Origin: Misgurnus anguillicaudatus
Lineage: Eukaryota; Chordata; Actinopteri; Cypriniformes; Cobitidae
Assembly: GCF_027580225.2 (NCBI RefSeq)
Contig: NC_073348.2
Location: 26,678,501 to 26,742,500, forward strand
Direction of reading: 5' to 3'
DNA: 64,000 bases
Shown: positions 11,601 through 21,867 of the stretch, in pieces
How the letters are laid out: each line of letters starts with the position of its first letter
Position numbering within the stretch: position 1 is the stretch's first letter
Made by a program: the position numbers and the translations under genes
The notes under the pieces: generated by a model
Seen by the model: the letters and a program-made list of their open reading frames with translations, nothing else
Databases searched by the model: none
Told to the model about the DNA's origin: nothing

Positions 11601-13053
11601 GCCGAAGGTGCTTGACCCCGTGTTGCTGCTTGCAGCTATATTTTCTTCTTCTTAGCCATTGGTGTCTATGGCAGCCCTATGAACCGTATGTAGGAAAATG
11701 ATGAAATTTGGCACAGTTGTAGTGGAGGTCATAAATAGTCAGGTGGTCAAAAATGGGGTCTCTAGTACTAACTCTATAGCGCCACCAGCAGTGCAAAAAT
11801 TCAATGTTCAAATGGTTATAACTGCAGATCCATTTGATCTATGAAAATTCTACTTAGTACACGTGATTGCTCTTTTCATGCTTATTGTTTTTAATACCTT
11901 ACAGTAAGACTCCACCCATTACAGTAGCAGCCATTTTGAAATGTACAGTATTTAGTTTTTTCGCTACTCCTCCTTCAAATTTGGTGCAATTGTTATGAAA
12001 TTTGTCACAGGTGATCTTTGTAGTGAGCCGCACAGAAATGACCGAACAGAATTTTGATATTTATCTTTTTTCAAAAGTAATAAATGCGCAAACTTAACGA
12101 GGTTGACGCAAAAATGGTTCTGAAGCTGTAGCTCGGTCATTCTTTGATCAATTGAAATGAAATTTGGTACACTTAATGTGGACCATGAACTTGGGGTTCA
12201 TGCCAAATTTGGTGACAGCGCCACCTATGGGTCATGAGATATGAAAATATGCTATTTTTGCCCATAACTTCTTAACTGTTTGTCAGAAAATTATGGTCTT
12301 GATGTCTATGGATTGCTTACATCATGCCGCATCTGTCGATGTGTATTATGCCGGGTTTGACCGAACCGCCTGTCCGCCATTTTGAAATTTCACATAATTT
12401 GTTATATTTTTTGAACAATTGGACATATCCGCGCAAAAATTAGTAAGGAGCTTCGACATGATGTCCTGAAGGTACCTGGGAAGTCAGAGTACAGCGCCAC
12501 CTAGGGGTTATAAACTATAACAGTTCTTATGGAACTGCTTATAACTTCTGAATACTTTGTCTGATATTAATTTCTTTGTGAAATTGTATTCACTGGTTTA
12601 TGCCGATTGCAACGATACCTCATTTGTCATTTTCCAACATTCTATTCATGTGTTATTGTAAGGCATATGGTAAATGATCTTTTCGCTACTCCTTTTACAA
12701 ATTTTGTTTATTTTATGCCAGGTTCTGCTGGTATAATGTTTGGAGCAATCCGCACAGGAATGACTGAACAGATTTTTCTGGCACCTAGGCAGTTTTTTGA
12801 GAAATACCTCTGTAAAGTTGATCGTGGCTGTGATGTTGTCTATTTGTCATAGTTAATTACTGTATATTACATTTTATAGCGTTGCTCTACAGAATGTTTT
12901 TCTTGTCTTCAATCTCACTTGAGCTTTTTGATTCTCATATACATTGTATTTCTGTTATTTCTGCTCTGTGGTGTCATTTCTACATCTTTGGTAATTGGCA
13001 TATATCAATCCTGCATCTCTGTAATCTCTTTTCTGCTTTCCCTTGAACTGTGT

Positions 13054-13129
13054 CAACTGAGTGGCGTGGCGAGTAAGGCAACCGCATAGAGATTCTGAGT
13101 TCTTGGGTTCGAATCCCGCCTGAGTCATG
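13054..13129 (+). other. tRNA-like module 2
   Basis: B box ggttcgaatcc is perfect. The A-box region is altered by a small duplication (gtggcgtggcgag). Confidence 0.55.
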
Positions 13130-13648
13130 ATGTTTTGTTCTTCCTCATCAATTCTTCTCAACCTGTCTGTAGTTCACATGTGTTCTATTTTTCCATGTTT
13201 GCTGTTGTTGCTCTGCATTGTGGTGCTTCTGCTGTGTCTTTCCTGCATCTTTGGTGATTGACATATGTTAATCCTTTCAGCTCTCTAATATCTTGTCTGC
13301 TGCCTCATGAACTTTGTCAACTGAGTGGCGCATCTAGTTAACCAGATCCATTGAGATTCTGAGTTCCTGGGTTCGAATCCCACCTGAGTCATGACGTTTT
13401 GTTCTTCCTCATCAATTCTTCTCAACCTGTCTGTAGTTCACATGTGTTCTATTTTTCCATGTTTGCTGTTGTTGCTCTGCATTGTGGTGCTTCTGCTGTG
13501 TCTTTCCTGCATCTTTGGTGATTGACATATGTTAATCCTTTCAGCTCTCTAATCTCTTGTCTGCTGCCTCATGGACTTTGTCAACTGAGTGGCGCATCTA
13601 GTTAACCAGATCCATTGAGATTCTGAGTTCCTGGGTTCGAATCCCACC
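13121..13648 (+). repeat. 264-bp tandem repeat, two full copies plus the start of a third
   Basis: The word tgagtcatga recurs at 13121, 13385 and 13649, exactly 264 bp apart. The second copy is almost identical to the first. Each copy ends in a tRNA-like module, and the third start leads into the minisatellite. Confidence 0.92.
13319..13391 (+). other. tRNA-like module 3
   Basis: Contains tggcgcatcta (one base from the A-box consensus TRGYNNANNNG) and the exact B box ggttcgaatcc. Confidence 0.6.
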
Positions 13649-13655
13649 TGAGTCA
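13583..13655 (+). other. tRNA-like module 4
   Basis: Nearly identical to module 3, which it duplicates at 264-bp spacing. Confidence 0.6.
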
Positions 13656-13745
13656 TGACGTTTTGTTCTTCCTCATCAATTCTTCTCAACCTGTCTGTAG
13701 TTCACATGTGTTCTATTTTTCCATGTTTGCTGTTGTTGCTCTGCA

Positions 13746-14008
13746 TTGTGGTGGTTCTTGCTGTGCTTTGTGTGCTTGCTGTGCTTTGTGTGCTTGCTGT
13801 GCTTTGGGAGTTTGCTGTGCTTTGTGTGCTGGTTGTGCTTTGTGAGCTTGCTGTGCTTTGTGAGCTTGCTGTGCTTTGTGAGCTTGCTGTGCTTTGTGTG
13901 CTTGCTGTGCTTTGTGTGCTTGCTGTGCTTTGTGTGCTTGCTGTGCTTTGTGTGCTTGCTGTGCATTGTGAGCTTGCTGTGCTTTGTGTGCTTGCTGTGC
14001 TTTGTGTG
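13746..14008 (+). repeat. 18-bp minisatellite, about 14 units
   Basis: Same unit as the longer array at 10680 but without the higher-order 'gatttgtgtaa' variant, so the two arrays expanded separately or one lost the variant. Open frames on both strands here are products of the 18-bp period. Confidence 0.9.
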
Positions 14009-14056
14009 CATTGCGCCGAAGGTGCTTGACCCCGTGTTGCTGCTTGCAGCTATATT

Positions 14057-15380
14057 TATTATTATTTTTCCGCTTCCCCAATGGGAGTCTATGGCAGCCC
14101 TATGAACCGTATGTAGGAAAATGATGAAATTTGGCACAGTTGTAGTGGTGGTCATAAATAGTCATTTGGCCAAAAATGGGGTCTCTAGCAGTAACTCTAT
14201 AGCGCCACCATCATCTCAAATATTCAATATTCAAATGGTTATAACTCGTGATCCATTAGATCTATGAGAATTCTACTTAGTACACGTGATTGCTCTCATC
14301 CCGCTTATTGAATTTGATACTTTACAGTAAGACTCCTCCCATTACAGTATCGGCCATTTTGAAATGTACAGTATTTCGTTTTTTCGCTACTCCTCCGTCA
14401 AATTTGGTTCAATTCTTATGAGATTTGGCACATGTGATCTTTGGAGTGAGCCGCATAGAAATGACTGAACAGAATTTTGATATTTTTCTTTATTCAAAAG
14501 TAATTAATGCGTGAACTTAACAAGATTGACGCAAAATTGGTTCTGAAGCTGTATCTCGGTCATTCTTTGATCAATCGAGATGAAATTTGGTACGCTTCAT
14601 GTCGACCATGAACTGGGGGTCCATGCCAAATTTGGTGACAGCGCCACCTATCGGTCATGAGATATGAAAAAAGGCTATTTTTTGGCATAACTTCTGAATC
14701 GTTTGTCAGAAAATTATGATCTTGGTGTCTACGGATTCCTTGGCTCATGCCGCATCTGTCGATGTGTATTATGCCGGGATTGACCGAACCGTCTGTCCGC
14801 CATTTGGAAATTTATGATAAATTGCTATAACTTTTGAAGTATCGTATATATCGGCGCAAAAATCGGTAGGGAGCTTCGGCATGACGTCCTGAGGAAATCA
14901 GAGAACAGCGCCACCTAGGGGTATAAACTATAACAGTTCTTATAGAACTGCTTATAACTTCTGAATTCTTTGTATGGCTCTAAGCTCTTTTCTGCTGCTC
15001 CTTGAGCTGTGTCTACTGAGTGGCGCATCTGTTAAGTCGTTTGTAAAGAGATCCTGAGTTCATGGGTTCGAATCCAACCTGAGGCAGGTATTAATTTCTT
15101 CTATTAAAGTTTTGTTCTTTCCCACCTATTCTTCTTGACCTGTCTGTAGTTCACATATGTTCTATTTTTGCCATGTTTTCTGTTGCTGTTCTGCTCTGCG
15201 GTGGTTCTGCTCTGTCATTGCTACGCTTTGGGTTCTTTGCGGCGCCTTGTGTTCTTGATGCACCTTGGGTGCTCAATGCACCCTGGGTGATTGATAGGTT
15301 GTATCTTTCTTGCTGTGCTTTTGGTGCTCATTGCGCTGATGGTGCTTGGCCCCGTATTGCTGCTTGCAGCTATATTTATT
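14057..15380 (+). mobile_element. Composite repeat, body 3 (unexpanded form)
   Basis: About 1.32 kb. In place of the minisatellite it has a short non-repetitive stretch with words such as gtgctttgggttc and caccttgggtgctc, which look like the seed from which the 18-bp array grew. The tail is diverged (gcgctgatggtgcttggcccc). Confidence 0.8.
15013..15088 (+). other. tRNA-like module 5
   Basis: A box tggcgcatctg fits the consensus exactly. B box ggttcgaatcc is exact, 46-50 bp downstream, as in tRNA genes. Confidence 0.6.
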
Positions 15381-15381
15381 A

Positions 15382-16764
15382 GGGGTCAAGCACCGAAGGT
15401 GCTGTGACACCTATTGGAATTGTTAGTATTATTATTATTATTATTCTGCTTCCTCTTCTTAGCCATTGGTGTCTATGGCAGCCCTATGAACCGTACATAG
15501 GAAAATGATGAAATTTGGCACAGTTGTAGAGGTGGTCCTGAAAAGTCAAGTGACCAAAAATGGGGTCTCTAGAAGTAACTCTATAGCGCCACCATCAGCT
15601 CAAAAATTCAATGTTCAAATGGTTATAACTGCTGATCCGCTTGATCTATGAAAATTCTACTTAGTACACGTGATTGCTCTCCTCATGCTTGTTGTTTTTA
15701 ATACCTTACAGTAAAACTCCACCCATTACAGTAGCTGCCATTTTGAAATGTACAGTATTCCGTTTTTTCGCTACTCCTCCTTCAAATGTGGTTCAATTCT
15801 TATGAGATTTGGCACAGATGATCTTTGGAGTAAGCTGCATAGAAATGACCGAACAGAATTTTGATTTTTATCTTTGTTCAAAAATAATAAATGCGCAAAC
15901 TTAACGAGGTTGACACAAAAATGGTTCTGAAGCTGTAGCTCAGTCATTCTTTGATCAATTGACATGAAATTTTGTACACTTCATGTGGACCATGAACATG
16001 GGGTCCATGCCAAATTTGGTGACAGCGCCACCTATGGGTCATGAGATAATAAAATAGGCTATTTTTGCCCATAACTTCTAAACTGTTTGTCAGAAAATTA
16101 TGATCTTGATGTCTATGGATTGCTTACCTCATGCCGCATCTGTTGATGTGTATTATGCCGGGTTTGACCGAACCGCATGTCCGCCATTTTGAAATCTGTG
16201 ATAAATTGCTATAACTTTTGAAGTATCGGATATATCGGCGCAAAAATCGGTAGGGAGCTTCGGCATGACGTCCTGAGGAAATCAGAGAACAGCGCCACCT
16301 AGGGGTATAAACTATAACAGTTCTTATAGAACTGCTTATAACTTCTGAATTCTTTGTATGGCATGTAAGCTCTTTTCTGCTGCCCTTTGAGCTGTGTCTA
16401 CTGAGTGGCGCATCTGTTAAGTTGTTTGCATAGAGATCCTGAGTTCATGGGTTCAAATCCCACCTGAGCCAGGTGTTAATTTCTTCTATTAAAGTTTTGT
16501 TCTTTCTCACCTATTCTTTTTGACCTGTCTGTAGTTCACATATCTTCTATTTTTGCCATGTTTTCTGTTGCTGCTCTGCACTGCGGTGGTTCTGCTCTGT
16601 CATTGCTACGCTTTGGGTTCTTTGCTGAGCCTTGTGTTCTTGATGCACCTTGGGTGCTCAATGCGCCCTGAGTGATTGATAAGTTGTATCTTTCTTGCTG
16701 TGCTTTGGGAGCTCATTGCGCTGATTGTGCTTGGCCCCGTATCGCTGCTTGCAGCTATATTTAT
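15382..16764 (+). mobile_element. Composite repeat, body 4 with its own head
   Basis: The only downstream body with a head (ggggtcaagcaccgaaggtg at 15382), separated from the previous tail by tttatta. It therefore shows the complete unit: head, (att)n, body, tRNA-like module, tail, hairpin, tatattta. Confidence 0.82.
16398..16473 (+). other. tRNA-like module 6
   Basis: A box exact. The B box has one change (ggttcaaatcc). Confidence 0.55.
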
Positions 16765-18100
16765 TATTATTATTATTTTTCTTAATCTTCTTCCCCAATG
16801 GGAGTCTATGGCAGCCCTATGAACCGTATATAGGAAAATGATGAAATTTGGCACAGTTGTAGTGGTGGTCATAAATAGTCATTTGGCCAAAAATGGGGTC
16901 TCTAGCAGTAACTCTATAGCGCCACCATCATCTCAAAAATTCAATGTTCAAATGGTTATAACTGGTGATTCATTTGCTCTATGAAAATTCTACTTAGTAC
17001 ACGTGATTGCTCTCCTCATGCTTATTGTTTTTAATACCTTACAGTAAGACTCCACCCATTACAGTATCGGCCATTTTGAAATGTACAGTATTTCGTTTTT
17101 TCGCTACTTCTCCTTCAAATTTGGTTCAATTCTTATGAGATTTGGCACATGTGATCTTTGGAGTGAGCCGCATAGAAATGACTGAACAGAATTTTGATAT
17201 TTTTCTTTATTCAAAAGTAATTAATGCGTGAACTTAACGAGATTGACGCAAAATTGGTTCTGAGGCTGTATCTCGGTCATTCTTTGATCAATCGAGATGA
17301 AATTTGGTACGCTTCATGTCGACCATGAAATGGGGGTCCATGCCAAATTTGGTGACAGCGCCACCTATGGGTCATGAGATAGGAAAAAAGGCTATTTTTG
17401 CGCATAACTTCTGAATCGTTTGTCAGAAAATTATGATCTTGGTGTCTACGGATTCCTTGGCTCATGCCGCATCTGCCGATATGTATTATGCCGGGATTGA
17501 CCGAACCGCCTGTCCGCCATTTTGAAATCTGTGATAAATTGCTATAACTTTTGAAGTATCGGATATATCGGCGCAAAAATCGGTAGGGAGCTTCGGCATG
17601 ACGTCCTGAGGAAATCAGAGAACAGCGCCACCTAGGGGTATAAACTATAACAGTTCTTATAGAACTGCTTATAACTTCTGAATTCTTTGTATGGCATGTA
17701 AGCTCTTTTCTGCTGCCCCTTGAGCTGTGTCTACTGAGTGGCGCATCTGTTAAGTCATTTGCATAGAGATCCTGAGTTCATGGGTTCGAATCCCACCTGA
17801 GGCAGGTGTTATTTTCTTCTATTAAAGTTTTGTTCTTTCCCACCTATTCTTCTCGACCTGTCTGTAGTTCACATATGTTCTATTTTTGCCATGTTTTCTG
17901 TTGCTGCTCTGCACTGCGGTGGTTCTGCTCTGTCATTGCTACGCTTTGGGTTCTTTGCTGAGCCTTGTGTTCTTGATGCACCTTGGGTGCTCAATGCGCC
18001 CTGGGTCATTGATACGTTGTATGTTTCTTGCTGTGCTTTGGGTGCTCATTGCGCTGATTGTGCTTGGCCCCGTATCGCTGCTTGCAGCTATATTTATTAT
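16765..18100 (+). mobile_element. Composite repeat, body 5
   Basis: Very close to body 6 (long identical stretches, including a shared 99-codon minus-strand open frame that is not conserved in bodies 1-2). This indicates recent tandem duplication of a roughly 1.34-kb unit. Confidence 0.82.
17731..17806 (+). other. tRNA-like module 7
   Basis: Best-preserved module: exact A and B boxes, and a 4-bp T stem (tggg/ccca) around ttcgaat. The acceptor halves do not pair well, so a functional tRNA is unlikely; a Pol III promoter is possible. Confidence 0.6.
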
Positions 18101-19433
18101 TATTATTATTATTTTTCTTAATCTTCTTCCCCAATGGGAGTCTATGGCAGCCCTATGAACCATATATAGGAAAATGATGAAATTTGGCATAGTTGTAGTG
18201 GTGGTCATAAATAGTCATTTGGCCAAAAATGGGGTCTCTAGCAGTAACTCTATAGCGCCACCATCATCTCAAAAATTCAATGTTCAAATGGTTATAACTC
18301 GTGATCCATTTGCTCTATGAAAATTCTACTTAGTACACGTGATTGCTCTCCTCATGCTTATTGTTTTTAATACCTTACAGTAAGACTCCACCCATTACAG
18401 TATCGGCCATTTTGAAATGTACAGTATTTCGTTTTTTCGCTACTCCTCCTTCAAATTTGGTTCAATTCTTATGAGATTTGGCACATGTGATCTTTGGAGT
18501 GAGCCGCATAGAAATGACTGAACAAAATTTTGATATTTTTCTTTATTCAAAAGTAATTAATGCGTGAACTTAACGAGATTGACGCAAAATTGGTTCTGAG
18601 GCTGTATCTCGGTCATTCTTTGATCAATCGAGATGAAATTCGGTACGCTTCATGTCGACCATGAAATGGGGGTCCATGCCAAATTTGGTGACAGCGCCAC
18701 CTATGGGTCATGAGATAAGAAAAAAGGCTATTTTTGCGCATAACTTCTGAATCGTTTGTCAGAAAATTATGATCTTGGTGTCTACGGATTCCTTGGCTCA
18801 TGCCGCATCTGCCGATATGTATTATGCCGGGATTGACCGAACCGCCTGTCCGCCATTTTGAAATCTGTGATAAATTGCTATAACTTTTGAAGTATCGGAT
18901 ATATCGGCGCAAAAATCGGTAGGGAGCTTCGGCATGACGTCCTGAGGAAATCAGAGAACAGCGCCACCTATGGGTATAAACTATAACAGTTCTTATAGAA
19001 CTGCTTATAACTTCTGAATTCTTTGTATGGCATGTAAGCTCTTTTCTGCTGCCCCTTGAGCTGTGTCTACTGAGTGGCGCATCTGTTAAGTCGTTTGCAT
19101 AGAGATTCTGAGTTCATGGGTTCGAATCCCACCTGAGCCGGGTGTTAATTTCTACTATTATAGTTTTGTTCTTTCTCACCTATTCTTTTTGACCTGTCTG
19201 TAGTTCACATATGTTCTATTTTTGCCATGTTTTCTGTTGCTGCTCTGCACTGCGGTGGTTCTGCTCTGTCATTGCTACGCTTTGGGTTCTTTGCTGAGAC
19301 TTGTGTTCTTGATGCACCTTGGGTGCTCAATGCGCCCTGGGTGATTGATACGTTGTATGTTTCTTGCTGTGCTTCGGGTGCTCATTGCGCTGATGGTGCT
19401 TGGCCCCGTATCGCTGCTTGCAGCTATATTTAT
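18101..19433 (+). mobile_element. Composite repeat, body 6 (last)
   Basis: Ends gctgcttgcagctatatt followed by tatcttttgatatt, which is the continuation of the host duplicate broken at 8826. This fixes the right edge of the whole insertion to within 2-3 bp. Confidence 0.82.
19067..19140 (+). other. tRNA-like module 8
   Basis: A and B boxes exact. Nearly identical to module 7 except for gagattctg and the 3' end (ctgagccg). Confidence 0.6.
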
Positions 19434-19710
19434 CTTTTGATATTATCTATTCGGATAAACAGTTACAACTCATAGCCTACTCGAGGCTCGGTAGTGAGAC
19501 ACGTAGACCCATGTAAAATATTTGGTCTGGCTGTTCAAGAATAGTTTGCCATATAACGTTAGTTTTGTGCGGTTTGGTACGTATTACGAAATCAACGCGA
19601 TATCATTATTGTGCGATTCCCTGCCGTTTAATTTCATCAAAACACACAAAACGAAAACATACAAATTCATTTTTATTATAAATTGTTCCGTTTGCGAGGC
19701 AATACCTACT
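19431..19710 (+). repeat. Right half of the interrupted duplicate
   Basis: Resumes the segment broken at 8826: cttttgatattatctattcg, then ctcatagcctactcgag, then cgaaaacatacaaattcatt and the cgaggcaatacc end. It contains about 150 bp absent from the copy at 8485-8718. Confidence 0.88.
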
Positions 19711-20440
19711 CTTTCGGTAACTTACTTCGAGTAAGTGCGATGACCTCGAGGAAGTGCGATCCAGAAGATATGTGCTCTTGGCACCTCAAAAACATGGAAA
19801 TAATTACTAATTGATGTCAAAATGAGTGTATGCTGACAAGTCTGAACATCCTTTATTAATATTGTCCCTTTTATAAACGTTAATAAACATGCATCTGATA
19901 CGGGCCAAGTATGACTCGCTGTATACCACATAGCACCTCTAGTGGACGTTTCACAGGGAAATGTACTTTCAGCTACGTATTTTAGGTTTTGCAAAAATGT
20001 AGGCAGAGTAACGTATTTCCAATGAGCCTGGGTTGCTCATTTTAGGTTGTGCGGGGCAGAACATGTCTGTTTGTGTTTGTTTAAGCCTGTAACGTTGCTC
20101 TGGGTCAACCCTTAATGTTTTTGATTTTGTACGTGCACGTAATAAATTCATGTGCTAGAATTAACCAAAGTTTAAAAGCTGTTATATTTGATTTGGGGTG
20201 GGACATTGACTTAAATAAATGTGATATATACATTATAAACAATGCTCATATACAGTAGGTTTTTATCAAAACAAAATCTAAATCAAAACAATCTAAAATG
20301 GTAACACAAGGTTGTACCTGTATGTGTTAAGCAGTTATTAATCTGTTATTTATGTTAGTCCATGTTTCGGCATTTCAAACAATTTTTTTTTTTTAAAGGG
20401 GGGTTCAATGGTATTTCAAGCATTCTGACTTATTAACACA
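19711..20440. other. No gene seen
   Basis: AT-rich sequence. A short self-complementary stretch acttacttcgagtaagt lies near 19720. No exon with usable splice sites and no clear repeat family. Confidence 0.5.
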
Positions 20441-20731
20441 GTTATAGAGTTGTTTCCTCATGCTAAATGTAGGCAAAGTGTCAAAAAAGCATTTGGGCGT
20501 GTTACATTGTATTTCTATGCCGAATGCACTTCGCCAGGGTTCGTACAAGTTTCGGAAAGTTTTTTTCGATTACAGGTCCAACTGACGTTTCAGGGGTTTT
20601 CTATACGTATCACTTCTTTATATGTGCACTTCCCCCGGAAAACCCCGCCCACCCGTCAATCAGTGGGAGACACTAGAGCTTGCAAATGTCTTATCACGCG
20701 ACTCAGCTTTGTTTAATTTCAAAACTCAACA

Positions 20732-20836
20732 ATGGCACGAAAGATGAATTGTGTTTTTGGATGTAAGCGGAAGAAAGCCAGCCTTAGGGAAACAATGGAT
20801 ATAGTTTATTATCCGGAGTTTTGCGTGTGTGTTTGA
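20732..20836 (+). CDS. Possible first exon or small ORF after a CpG-rich promoter
   Basis: A 34-codon frame starts MARKMNCVFGCKRKK at 20732 and ends at a TGA at 20834. The ATG context (acaatgg) is acceptable. A strong donor gcg|gtaagt lies at 20867, 30 bases after the stop. Upstream (20600-20720) is CpG-richer with gccccgcccac-like GC-box sequence, unlike the AT-rich flanks. The start with two cysteines four apart and many basic residues recalls a THAP-type or other small zinc-finger first exon, but the spacing is not the usual one. It could be the start of a decayed transposon gene or a non-coding first exon. Confidence 0.25.
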   Translation: MARKMNCVFGCKRKKASLRETMDIVYYPEFCVCV

Positions 20837-20867
20837 TGAGGTGGATCGGGTCGCGAGTTGCATGCGG

Positions 20868-21360
20868 TAAGTAAGACTTTTGTCTTATGTTGAAAATAGT
20901 CGTGTGCATATTAAATGAATGACATGAACATGTAGTGAATCATAAGTAATAAGTATTGTATAGTGTTGCACGCCCCGTGCTCGCTCCACCCGCGGTAGTA
21001 ACTCCACCTTCTTAATTTTTTCGTACGTTATCGAAAAGATTCGGTAAAGCTAATCTTTCTTTTATAAATCTATTAAACTAAAGACTCTTCAGAGATATAA
21101 ATGAGGATGTCATACTACTCTATACTCCAGAGATTAACATCAGAAATGCAGAAACAACGTGTGTTACGTGAGCTTTAAAGGAACAGTATGTGGGTCAAAG
21201 ACGAAAAGGGGGTTTAAAGCATAAAAAAAATAAAAGTGTAAAAGAGCTTTAAATTTAGTCTTTTTCACATACATTAGAATATGTCCTGTTTAACTTTATG
21301 TTTTTCTGAGCAAAAAATAATTACTACCATACATTTTTACTGGGATTTTACAGAAGACAC
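20868..21360. other. No gene seen
   Basis: Would be intronic if the donor at 20867 is used. No further exon is recognisable. Confidence 0.4.
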
Positions 21361-21867
21361 CAACTAAAATGTCATTCAGTGTAACAATATTTTTATGCAA
21401 AAAAATATTATCAGACATTTTTAGAAAAACTATTATTTGATGACACATTACAAGACTCTATTTATAGATCACAGTGCAGACACCAAATACTAACTATTTG
21501 TCATTTTAAAGCATTTTACATCGCCAATATCCTTTAAACCATTAGGTTTTACCCATTTGTCAGCAAGAAGTTTTTGTAAGGAAGTGAAAATCAATTCAAA
21601 TCAAATAAAATTTTTGTAGGATCACACATTATTTTACATATTTTAATAAGTACAGCTCAGAATAAGTATATTGTTTCATTTCTACATAAATATATCTGTT
21701 ACACCGAATGACCATGGTTTGTTACACTGAATGACATTTTTCACAAAAATAGTGTCATTGTTTCCATTTTTGCAATGTTTTGAATATTATTCTGTATCAT
21801 TTTATTCCTAAACAAATCACAGAAGTAGATGCTGAAATTAATAATCATTTTTATTCCATAATGCATA

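Larger units (their letters stand above)
9112..11645 (+). mobile_element. Composite repeat, body 1 (long, minisatellite-expanded)
   Basis: Begins ccccaatgggagtctatgg and ends with the tail gcgccgaaggtgcttgacccc plus the small hairpin gctgcttgcagc. The tail is the inverted form of the head sequence, giving a terminal inverted repeat of at least 13 bp. Three internal copies of agcgccacc lie in otherwise AT-rich sequence. No ORF is conserved between bodies in an obvious coding frame. Confidence 0.8.
11646..14056 (+). mobile_element. Composite repeat, body 2
   Basis: Starts cattggtgtctatggcagcc near 11657 and ends in the same tail (14009-14056) as body 1. It carries three tRNA-like modules because an internal 264-bp segment is repeated, and a shorter copy of the 18-bp minisatellite. 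Confidence 0.8.

Noticed and set aside
10584..11615. 343-codon plus-strand ORF (AVLCVL repeats) and the 237-codon minus-strand ORF
   Set aside because: Both are by-products of an 18-bp repeat whose length keeps frames open; no non-repeat domain, and the frame runs into the repeat tail.
13655..14155. Overlapping ORFs of 60-159 codons
   Set aside because: Same 18-bp period; several frames on both strands are open at once.
17277..18912. 99-codon minus-strand ORF found in bodies 5 and 6
   Set aside because: Present only in the two most recent duplicates and broken in older bodies; shared because the DNA was copied, not because of coding constraint.
10513..19140. Functional tRNA genes at the eight modules
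   Set aside because: A and B boxes are good, but acceptor halves do not pair and there is no clean cloverleaf; kept as tRNA-like promoter modules.
8827..19433. CRISPR-like array
   Set aside because: Head units lack constant repeat plus unique spacer structure, and the context is vertebrate.
8827..19433. Helitron identity for the composite repeat
   Set aside because: There is a 3' hairpin, but no CTRR end, and a 2-3 bp target duplication and inverted termini are visible.
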